Made by a program: the position numbers and the translations under genes. Below the pieces are notes generated by a model that saw nothing but the letters and a program-made list of their open reading frames with translations, did no database searches and was not told the DNA's origin. From the NCBI GenBank assembly GCA_030734395.1, contig JAUZTG010000012.1, positions 1 through 64,000 of the forward strand: a stretch of DNA of 64,000 nt. Reading direction: 5' to 3'. Source of the DNA: Sarocladium kiliense. Lineage: Eukaryota; Ascomycota; Sordariomycetes; Hypocreales; Sarocladiaceae. Positions 12,171 through 21,119 of this stretch are shown piece after piece. How positions within the stretch are numbered: position 1 is the stretch's first letter; each line of letters starts with the position of its first letter.

Positions 12171-12480
12171 GGGCTTACTAGGTGGTAAATTAATCCTATG
12201 TTGTGCACGAGTCCGATAGCGAGACTGACGGTTGGCACTCGCCTACTCTTATTCTGAGCGATCTATATGTACAATCCATTGAGAATACTCTTATCAGGTT
12301 GCGAGGAAACGTAGGTTTTAACAAAAGGGTGGAGAACAGAACAGGGCGAGCTTGTGTACACCTCAAGAGGGGCTACCTTAGTAACAGCCTGTTTCCTCTG
12401 CCTGGGGCACCCCCCGGTCGCCCGCCGACCACGCATTGCCTTGAAGTTGAGTTGAGGGGATGCGGTGTCTGATTCCTAAG
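12171..12480. other. intergenic, upstream of first bZIP gene
   Basis: No supported gene. Confidence 0.3.
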
Positions 12481-13446
12481 ATGCCGAGAATGGTGTGTTT
12501 TTCTTCTCCTTCTTCTAGTCTTGATCGTCTCTTCTTATCCGCTGATGCGAGCAATAGACGAAAACTCCCGCGGTGGTGGTGCTGAACCGCGAGAATCAGC
12601 GTCGTTTGCGGGCTCGTCGCCGCGACTATGTCAACGACCTGGAGCACCGTCTGCGGGAGCACGAACGCCAGGGAGTTCAGGCAACAGCGGCAATGCAAAG
12701 GGCTGCCTGCGTCGTAGCAAAACAAAACCAAGTCCTCCGTTTTCTGCTGAATTCTCGCGGTCTTGCAACGGCGGAGATAGATGCTTGAGAAAGCGGTAAC
12801 TGGCCTGCGCCTCCCTTTGGATTCCACAGCCTCTAGCAGGGGATTGCTGGCGCATCTGGAATCTGCCGCTCTGGCTACGAATGAGCGTCATCTACGGGAC
12901 AGACGGAATGATGAAAGCACGTCATCATTTCGACGCGAGCCTGCTGAAGTTCTTTTGGCGCCCTCATATTCCTTCCCGGACCTCTTGCCACCACAATACC
13001 ACAGCGACCATGCTGGCCAACAACCACAAATATCAGGAGCACGGGAAGAGGGAAACGGATCAGAAGCCCATCATATCAAAGCCCAAGCTTCGCATCAAGA
13101 CGATCTACCGAAAGCTAGCCGGCAGCAATCCAACCGCGCTCCGAAAGCCACCGTAGGCTCTTTTGATGGCGACCTGTGGTCATATGGCGGGAACGAACTG
13201 CTTCAGAGCACTCGGCCTGCCAAGCCGGAATGCACACATGCTCGCGAGCTAGCATCATCGCCAATAGACACCACCTCTGGGGTTATCACAATTGAAAAAT
13301 CGTGCGAAGAGGCGGCTAGCATCCTTGCCCAGCTCCGAGAAGGGTCGGAACTGGATGATATTCGTCGAGACCTCAGGTGCCTAGGGAGAGACGCATGTGT
13401 GATTCGGAACACAGGCTTACTACAGATCATGGATAAATTCCCTTGA
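12481..13446 (+). pseudogene. frame-disrupted bZIP transcription factor of the arsenic island
   Basis: Exon 1 at 12481-12492 encodes MPRM. A 65-nt intron (GTGTGT...CAATAG) leads to exon 2 at 12558. The basic region NRENQRRLRARRRDYVNDL runs into a leucine-rich segment typical of a fungal bZIP group. The frame ends in TGA at 12786 right after GLATAEIDA, but the C-terminal family sequence continues in the next phase from about 12781 to 13446, ending SCEEAASILAQL, then ACVIRNTGLLQIMDKF. The only GT-AG pair that would bypass the stop (12732-12780, donor GTCCTC) deletes conserved zipper sequence. I read it as a frameshift from a small indel at about 12783-12788. The truncated product would keep the DNA-binding part. 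Sequencing error is the alternative. Confidence 0.65.
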
Positions 13447-13607
13447 TATTACTATTGTTCATGTAAACAAAAGTACAACCGTAGTCTATATGCGCGTTCT
13501 ACGCCAGAGAAACTCAAGATATCGTACAGCAAAAGTTTATGAATGCCAAAGGATTTATCTCCATTCTCTCCCCCCCTCCCCAATCCTTCCACAGTATTCA
13601 CGCCGGG

Positions 13608-15065
13608 TTAAGCCTTAAGCTCCCATCGTCGAGACACCCAGCGGACCACATACACCAATGCGATAAGGACTGGAACCTCAATCAACGGCCCGACAGTCGA
13701 GGCAAGGGCCTGTGGGCTATCTGGCCCAAAGGTTGCTACAGCTACCGCAATAGCTAGCTCAAAGTTATTGCTGGCAGCTGTAAAGCTTTGTGTTGCGGAT
13801 AGGGCGTAGCTAAACTTGAAAAACCGAGCCAACCAGAGGGCCAGGAAGAAGATAACAATAAAATAAACAATCAGAGGGGCAGCGACGCGCACAACAGAGA
13901 CGATCTGCTGTATAACTTGGCGGCCCTGTGAGGCAAATAAGACCAAGATCGTATAGAGTAGGCCAATAAGCGACCACGGGGAGAGGTAGCGTATAAAAAC
14001 CTCATCGTACCACTGAGGACTGGCTAACCAGCGAATGAGGAACCGCGTGAGAATAGCCGCTCCAAGGGGAATGCCTAGGAAAACAGAAACGCTAGTGGCA
14101 ACAATTGAGTATGAGATACTCTGGGCAGCAGACTCTTTGCCAATAATGCTAATGAAAAAGACGGCCATTGGGGCGTATAAAACCATCTGCAATAGCGAGT
14201 TGACGGCGACAAGGATGGCGCAGTATTCTGCGTCTCCGCCAGCTAGTCCGTTCCAAATCAGGACCTAGGTACAAATTAGCTTAAGAGCATTATCCAGTAC
14301 TTGGGTATAAGAAGAACAGTACCATGGCAATGCATCTCGCAAGTCCGACAAGAATAAGGCCCTCTCGCAATCCCTCCTTGTCTGGTAGAAATGCCCAAGC
14401 AAGAGCAAGCTATAATGATGCCGTCAGTATAACAAAGGAGCCTATCGGGGCGTTGGAGGAAGGCAACAGGGGTAACGGCGGCATGTAATAGATAGGTGAC
14501 ATACCATAAAGAAAGGGGCGATAATCCAGTTTACGAAGATACTGAATCCGATTTGCTTCCAGATCTCGCGGTGCCTGAAAACATCGTGCAGTGACTCGTA
14601 ACGAACCTTGCAAAGAATCGGATACATCATGACAAGCAAGCCGATCGCTACTCAGGAGATGTGATCAGTAAATTTACAACCAAGTGATGAGCGTGAATGG
14701 TTCTCCACCGAGGTAAATCTGGGACACATACCAATAGGAATGGACACGTCGACGAACTTGCCCTTTTGCAAAGCCGGACCAATGTTCGGGACAAAATTGC
14801 CGAGGATGATGCCAATGGCCATGGCCAGAAATATCCAGAGAGCTAGGAGTCTGTCCAGCCACCCTAGCGCCTTGAATGCAGAACCTCCAGGCACGGTAGG
14901 CGTGGACTCGGCAGGATCGGTGGCCTGCTTCTCTCCATCCCTCCTCAGCGTGACGCCCTGTTCGAGATCACTGCGTGGATAGAGGTCGGCAGAATTGTCG
15001 TGAATGGCTGTGCTGGTGCTGGGCTCTGGCTCGGCCGAAGAGGGTATCGCTGCCTGGGACGACAT
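13608..15065 (-). CDS. ACR3: arsenite efflux permease ACR3
   Basis: Four exons: 15065-14732, 14647-14505, 14409-14323 and 14264-13608; 406 residues, all junctions in frame. An ~65-residue polar N-terminus precedes about ten membrane helices, starting at LDRLLALWIFLAMAIGIIL. The essential membrane cysteine lies in GLARCIAMV (Cys185) and the conserved glutamate in ASNNFELAIAVA, both hallmarks of the ACR3/ArsB-type bile-acid/arsenite transporter family. It exports arsenite (and often antimonite) at the plasma membrane. Divergent from the arsenate reductase over 653 bp, with arsH and two bZIP genes close by, as in yeast ACR1-ACR2-ACR3 and other fungal arsenic clusters. Reads fully intact. Confidence 0.95.
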
Positions 15066-15718
15066 GGTGGTCGGTAGAAGTCGAGGGGAGAAGTGAAGGA
15101 CAGGTGAAGGAGTGATGTGGGTAGCAGTGAGGTCGTCTGGTCGGATGGTGTCAATTGCACGTGTTCTGACTCACTGCTGGCAAATTCGGGTGCAAATTCG
15201 GATGCAGAGTAAGTGATAGAAGGGCCTGCAATTGCATCCTAATATACCCGTTTGCATCTCGCTTGCTTAAATTCCAGGCGAATCCCGAGAACACCAGAGA
15301 AGGTTGAAGCTTGCAAAGCCGCAGCGTCTACAACCAATGGCAGCGCGGGAGTGACAGTCGCGGTAGTTGACTCGGGCAGTCATATTTTCAGCCAATAGCA
15401 AGACGGGAGTGACAGTTCCCCCGGAAATATTCGCCGCCCATACTTTTCGGCCAATCAGCGTCGTGAACAGAGCACGCCTTATCATCGTGGCTGGGGAAAC
15501 TGCCGAGCCGATATGTCATGGATCATGATTCATCCACCTATATATAGTGCTGATAGTTGCCAGCTGTTAAGTGAAAGACGGGATCGATCATCTAAGTATG
15601 TAGCCGGAGCATGTGGAATCTTCCAGGTGCTGCTTCATTGACGATATCACATCTAAAATTGACTCTGCCAACGTGTTGGCACACCAAAGCGTTGATCTGC
15701 ACGCACGCCTCAGCGGCC
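15066..15718. promoter_or_regulatory. bidirectional ACR3/ACR2 promoter with tandem CCAAT-containing repeat
   Basis: CCAAT boxes at 15334, 15392 and 15451 are spaced 58 and 59 bp. Behind the first two lies the same GGGAGTGACAGT word (15347-15358 and 15405-15416), and each unit closes with a CATA-TTTTC word (about 15381 and 15440). This is an imperfect ~59-bp tandem repeat, two units plus a partial third. A short tandem of GCAAATTCGG words sits at 15180-15205 near the ACR3 start. These are candidate sites for the CCAAT complex and a cluster-specific regulator; binding is inferred. Confidence 0.6.
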
Positions 15719-16326
15719 ATGGATACAACACCGCCCTGGCACGCCGCTTACCCGGCGCCCAGGAACGCGAAGCCCGATGGTCTCTTGCCCAGCCAGGTGC
15801 TGGAGCTCTTGAAGGCTCCAGCCGACAGTGGGCAAGGGGGAAAGTTCGTTCTCGTCGACCTCCGCCGGACTGACCACGAGGTGTGCCTTGCCTTACCTGT
15901 CTCCACCCCTTACATCCGTGCGGTTTCTTTGGCTGGCTATAGAGGCATGGTTTCTGACATTCTGCACTCCCAGGGAGGCACTATACGAGGATCTATCAAT
16001 CTCCCTGCCCAGAGCCTCTATCCCAGCATCCCAAAGCTGTACAGCATCTTCCACGCTGCTAGTGTTGATACGATTATTTGGTATTGTGGCAAGTTCCCAC
16101 TGCTTTGATCCAAGTTCTACATACATGAGCTGACGGCCCGACTCTAGCATCTTCGCGAGGCCGCGGCACGCGCGCTGCCGGATGGTTCAGCGACTACATC
16201 CAGGATCGCCACGATGATAAGATGAAGAGCGTAGTGTTGCTACAAGGGATCAAGGGCTGGGTTGCAGCCGGCGACGAGTACAGGGCCTATGTGGACGAGT
16301 ATGATCCTGCCAAGTGGGGGAAGTAA
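15719..16326 (+). CDS. ACR2: rhodanese-type arsenate reductase (Acr2/ArsC)
   Basis: Three exons: 15719-15880, 15974-16088 and 16148-16326; 151 residues. Intron 1 is GT-AG. Intron 2 has a GC donor (G|GCAAGT), a GCTGAC branch site and a CTAG acceptor, and only this junction keeps both the frame and the active site. A single Cdc25/rhodanese fold: LVDLRRTDHE, then GGTIRGSINLPAQ, and the catalytic loop YCASSRGRG with Cys92 and Arg98 (C-x5-R). It reduces arsenate to arsenite for export by ACR3. Length and order fit fungal Acr2 proteins. No targeting signal, so cytosolic. Shares the repeat-bearing promoter with ACR3. Confidence 0.9.
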
Positions 16327-16585
16327 GTGAGCATGAGGATGCCATGCACTTTTGTCAAACAAGCGGCATGTCCTAGCCTTCGCCAGGGCCCGAGGGTCCA
16401 CGCATCGGACTACAGGTTGCGCGTCCTGTGCCAAGTACCTAGATATTGAGTAGCACTGTAGCGGCTGAATGAAGACTGCTTAAGCTGAGAATATATAGAC
16501 CATCTATTAAAAGGGCGTTCCTCCCGCAGCGTTTGTACTTGGGTTGGCAACGCAAACTCTCTCTCTAAGACGCAGAGGACCAGTC

Positions 16586-17637
16586 ATGTTCTCTACCCGG
16601 CCTTCCTCAAGAAACTTGATCTCGCTGTGGCAACAGCCCTGGAATTCAGCTCTTAGATCCTCCGTGGTCTGTCGACTCAGCTGCCCAACTGTCTTTCGCT
16701 TGCAGCTTGGCCCCCTACGCTCTTCTCGACCCTTCGCCACCATACCGCCCATCTTAGCACCTCGCCTGCAGAACGACCATGGCGACCTCAGCAATATCCA
16801 CGCAGGCCGTGTCATCATCGAGACCCCCCCTGATGAGGCGTATTTGGAGCGATCGCTGGCCATCCCTGTCGATGACGACTATGCAGACGTTTGCGCCAGG
16901 TACCGTCCCTTTCTCCTCCCTGAGTCGGCAACCGAAGCCGACTGGGTAGCCGAGCTGGAGCTATCCACGGCAATGAGGAAAGTCGACAATGAAATCCTCC
17001 ATCGCGGCGCCCCCCTCCTCCGCATCCTAGTGCTGGTCGGCAGCCTTCGCAGTCGATCCTACAGCCGCCTACTAGCCTACGAAGGCGCCCGAATTCTACA
17101 CCGACTGGGCTGCGACGTTCAGGTCTACGACCCCTTCGGGTTGCCTATGAAGGATGACGTGTATCATAAGCACCCGAAGGTCCAGGAGCTACGACAGCTT
17201 AGCATGTGGAGTGATGGTCAGTTCTGGGTTAGCCCCGAGCAGCACGGCGCCGTCACGGGCATCTTGAAAATGCAGATCGACTGGATTCCTCTCAGCGCTG
17301 GGTCCATTCGACCAACGCAGGGCCGCACCCTGAGCATCGCGCAGGTCTCTGGCGGCTCGCAGAGCTTCAACGCAGTTAATACAATGCGCCCTGGATGCGT
17401 ATTTTTGTCATTCCGAACCAGAGCTCTGTGCCAAGGGCCTACAAGCAGTTTACCGCTGAGAGTGATGAGAGTGGAGGCAGGGTCTCCCGAATGCTTGCAG
17501 GTCCCAACCGGGATAAGCTGGTGGACTGTATGGAAGAACTGGTCAAGTACACCGTCTTGATGCGACCACACTTTGACCTGTTCGGCGACAGGTTCAGCGA
17601 GAGAATGGGAAGAACGGCCAAGGCTTTAAAGTCCTGA
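16586..17637 (+). pseudogene. arsH: ArsH-type NADPH-dependent FMN reductase, frameshifted
   Basis: Intronless. From the ATG at 16586 the frame carries the ArsH core: VLVGSLRSRSYSRLL (FMN phosphate loop), HPKVQELRQLSMWSDG, SPEQHGAVTGILKMQIDW, RPTQGRTLSIAQVSGGSQS. After NAVNTMR at 17389 it leaves the family and stops at 17560. The family C-terminus (WMRIFVIPNQSSVPRAYKQF through MEELVKYTVLMRPHFDLFGD) is in the next phase, 17392-17637. By family pattern four residues are missing here and only two bases remain, so a 10-base deletion is the simplest reading. The truncated product would lack the C-terminal helices. The first 63 residues contain eight arginines and no acidic residue, like a mitochondrial presequence; typical ArsH lacks this. 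ArsH enzymes oxidise trivalent organoarsenicals. Confidence 0.75.
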
Positions 17638-18549
17638 GATGGTCTCACCTTGCTTCTTGCTCGGACCTTGAATCTTGTTGGGGGTTACAGCTGTTGATCC
17701 CGAGACAAGCCCCATGAGAAGAACTTTGTATTGTAGATACCTCATGGTCTGCCAGGATATGTTCAGACACGAGGAAATCCAAATGATAAAGAAGCGCTCA
17801 CAAGGGGAGACATCCAAGTTCCCGCCGAATGACACCTCTATTCGCAGATGTTGGTTCTAAGGGGGTTGTCTGCTATACTGAAAGAAGTAACCCAGTCAAC
17901 TAGACACCGGTCCGCTATAATGGCTGGACTATCTGCACTGATCTATGAATATATAGGTATTTCTCAGCGCCTGGCGATTCACGTCCCGAGACGACTTACT
18001 CTGGAGCGCGAGTCGTACAAGGGAGGTGTTGCTCAAGCGATGTGGTTGAGTAGCTTGTGGCAAGGCTGCCAACCCGCTTAGAATTGGACCAATAATCGAG
18101 GGAGAACCTGTCACTCCCGAAACGAAGGCTCTTCTGATGAGGCGCTCAGTGTCACCACTTTTAAGCAGAGATTAGGAGAAGGTGGAGGAGGAGTGGAGGA
18201 ATGTGGACTCAGTGCCTGGCCTATCAATGTCCCAGGAATTACGACGGCAACGGAATTGTCTTTGTGAATCTAGATGAGACTGCAAAACTGGAGGTAGCTC
18301 GGGCGACTGCTTGTTGCCTTTCTCCTGGCCCCTTCTGTTCTCGGGGCTCTTGCTGAGACCATCTAGCAGGCATCCCGGCACGCATCCACCCAAGCTTTGG
18401 ACCGATCTTGCACTACCTCGGCGCCCTGCTGAGGCGCCAACACCGTCACATACTCCACCTAGTGGTTGCTTCGAAGGAGGCAGTGTAAGCGTCGAAGCCA
18501 GAGAGCTTCGGGGCATGAGTAGTTTCAGGTGCTGTGCAGTACCGAGTAA
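17638..18549. other. intergenic between arsH and second bZIP gene
   Basis: About 900 bp with no supported gene; open frames are short and motif-free. Confidence 0.35.
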
Positions 18550-19530
18550 TTATCCTTCACTGATAAATGCTAGGAGACTGAGTAGAATATCTGTCTGGAC
18601 TCGGCATCCCCAACCGGGTTGAAGCGCTTTGCGAAAGCCGTTCCACAGCCATGTAGTCACATCTTCCTGGCTTACTCTTTTGAGGTTTTGCTGGGAGATT
18701 AGAAGATATGCCTCAGAACAAAGCATTGTCGATTCGCTGGTTGTACTTGTCTTGAAGTGTGCTTCCATTGCTGACAGGAATACATAATCGGGCAGCAGCA
18801 GAGGGTTCTCAGGATTCCACCCAATACCCATTTGATCCAGTGAGTCCCCGTTCCGCTGGGAGTGCGAACATGGGCCGTAGGAGGAGAAGGTTCGCGAAGT
18901 GGTCAGAAGCTGGTCTGACATGGCGGCTACGGGCAGGTCGTTCCCACTCATCGCCACGAATGTGGGGTTAGGTGCAACGTGTGAGCCCGCGGCTGAGATA
19001 GATCCCATAGACGGCACAGGCCCGGCGATGCCTTCCAATGACCGAGGTAAGGGGGGCTCCGTGTGAGAATTGTCCACGCTATCGCTAGGTTCAGTAACAG
19101 TGAGATCACGGTCCTGTTGAGGCCCTAGGCTGGCGGAGACGCTGGCAGGCAAGTCCCCAGAGACCGGGAAGTTGGTAGGCGGAGGGGCGGCGGGCGGCGG
19201 CACATCACCATTGAAAGCCATCATGTCAGGAAGTGGCCCAAGGGCTCTTAGTGGTGTGCCTAGAGTAGCGCACATGGGCGACACGCGAAAGTCCGACATG
19301 TTGCGATGGTTACACTGCGCATGGCCGGCTTGGAGAGCTTCGACTTGACGCCTGAGTGTGGCGACAGTCTGCTCGGCTTCGCTGAGCTTCTTTTCCAATG
19401 TTGCAACATGGGCTCTCTGACGAGCGCGGTGCTGCCGTTGATTGTTGCGGACCCTTTCTAACGTGTGCTGGGGTGAAACCCTCTGCTTCTTGGAACGGGT
19501 GGCTGGTAAAAAGGATGATGCAGGGGCCAT
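18550..19530 (-). CDS. bZIP transcription factor, candidate arsenic-island regulator
   Basis: A single exon; 326 residues from the ATG at 19530, chosen because the basic region follows closely and the frame upstream looks non-coding. The basic region RVRNNQRQHRARQRAHVATL (residues about 27-46) continues into heptad leucines (LEKKLSEAEQTVATLRRQVE). The middle is Pro/Ser-rich and the C-terminus has TTWLWNGFRKALQPGWGC, which resembles the conserved C-terminal motif of one fungal bZIP group. It shares the N-x-QR-x-x-RAR-x-R pattern with the broken bZIP at 12.5 kb, so both belong to the same broad group. Nuclear by family. A role for arsenic genes is inferred from position. Confidence 0.75.
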   Translation of the reverse strand: MAPASSFLPATRSKKQRVSPQHTLERVRNNQRQHRARQRAHVATLEKKLSEAEQTVATLRRQVEALQAGHAQCNHRNMSDFRVSPMCATLGTPLRALGPLPDMMAFNGDVPPPAAPPPTNFPVSGDLPASVSASLGPQQDRDLTVTEPSDSVDNSHTEPPLPRSLEGIAGPVPSMGSISAAGSHVAPNPTFVAMSGNDLPVAAMSDQLLTTSRTFSSYGPCSHSQRNGDSLDQMGIGWNPENPLLLPDYVFLSAMEAHFKTSTTSESTMLCSEAYLLISQQNLKRVSQEDVTTWLWNGFRKALQPGWGCRVQTDILLSLLAFISEG

Positions 19531-19639
19531 GGTGACGGGGCCTTCGGCTTGCAGCGATCTGTCATCGCTGACCGCCGGCCTTGTCCAGCTACTTATCTTC
19601 GCCACGACGCTGCTCGGGCCATTGCGATGACATATCAAT

Positions 19640-20860
19640 CTATATGGCTTGGTCAGCTGAAACCACTAGCACGGTAGATCCTCCCTTGACCCTGCAGGGT
19701 TAGTTCAGGTAGTAGCTACCTAACGCAGGCCAACTAATGCGCCGAAGCAGTAATACTATACCTAAAAGCAAAATAAGATAAATACAAAGGGTAGAGGCAA
19801 GGAGTATATTGGAAAAGGGAGTCTCGCTTATTTATACAATACATAATATGATATAATACTTATGTATTATCAAAAGAAAACAGTTTACAGAAAATTTAAG
19901 AATCTAAATATTTTTAAATATAAAAGAATTATCATTTAAGATCCTCATTTAGTACTTTTATTATAGTAAAATATATTTATTCTATATTGAATAATTATTT
20001 AGCAACATTATGTGGATTTATTTATTAAGACTCTTGGCTATAGCTACCCAGGATATTAGCAAAAAGTGCGAGTAGCTAGGGCAGTTCGCTAGGAATATAT
20101 TAGGTTATTATTAATATAAGAAAAAAAATATATATACATATATCAAGAAAAATAAGAATAAAGACTTATATAATATCCTCTTAGCCTAATAATAAACTCG
20201 TTATATTATGCCCTCTACTCTCTCGTATAAACCTGCGTTTGCCTCCTACTATCATTACTTGCTCAACCTTGAGGAGTTCCTTAACTTGCCGCGGCTAGTA
20301 AACTTAAAGTATCTTATGTCAAGTAGGGTTAAGCATGAAAGTTATGTGTTATGAAAGAGAACCTGACATATTCTTGATGAATAAAGATATTAGTTAATAA
20401 TATTAATATAAGCATAGATAAATCTCGACTTATCCAATGAGGGTAGCTGTTGTTATGGAGGCAGCCTCGGACTAGGTGCAGGTCGGGGGTGACTGGGAGG
20501 TATAGCGCGGAAAAATATTACCCGAGCTATCTAGTTTACTTATTTAACTTTAGTTTTCATGAGGGGAAAGATATCCCTAAGTATTAATTTTGCTTCGAAT
20601 AGAGCTCCTGTACCATGCCTGACTCCGTGAGATTTCATAGTCTATTCAATTTTAGGAGAATTCTTATATAAATAAACTATTTAACTTAGAAGTAAGACTA
20701 ATAATAGGAGATCTCATTCACCGTTCGAAATGGCCTTTTCTTCTTCGTCCTCACTCTTTTAAGAATCACTGGTTCGTTCTTAGTGTAAGCCCTCCAGCCT
20801 AGACGACCCGAATGATAGATCTGCCAGACAACAGTTGAAGGGGTGGTAGTATCGCTGAGG
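19640..20860. other. AT-rich block, RIP-like
   Basis: About 1.2 kb of very AT-rich DNA without coding potential (19740-20450 especially), separating the arsenic island from the monooxygenase. It contains one copy of a dispersed inverted repeat (20475-20665). Confidence 0.6.
20475..20665 (+). repeat. dispersed repeat, copy A (inverted relative to 30275-30455)
   Basis: Words such as ATCCCTAAGTATTAAT, GCCTGACTCCGTGAGAT and TCATRGTCTRTT occur here and, reverse-complemented, at 30275-30455 in the same order. Many of the differences are C/T or G/A, with this copy richer in A/T, as RIP would produce. Element type unknown. Confidence 0.7.
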
Positions 20861-21119
20861 GAGCAAATTCTCTACTTCAGATAATTGTGAGAGAAGAATG
20901 TGGATAAGAATGGAACGATTATCTCAACCCTGAATCCCACGCACACTTTCCAATAGAAGGTCACCCCGGAGATCTCCAAGGATCTCGATGACCCGGTATG
21001 AACGTGGAAGTCCGAGATTGGAAGTTTGAGAATCGGATTAATTTCGCCATAAGACTTGGAAGGCCCGAAATAATTGCGGCCTTGCGTGTCATTGCCGTGG
21101 AATTGCTGATTATGCAGCA

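Noticed and set aside
14323..14505. Suspected one-base frameshift between exons 2 and 3 of ACR3
   Set aside because: Rechecking the bases and a minus-strand stop position showed exon 3 is 14409-14323 (87 nt) and reads LALAWAF in frame.
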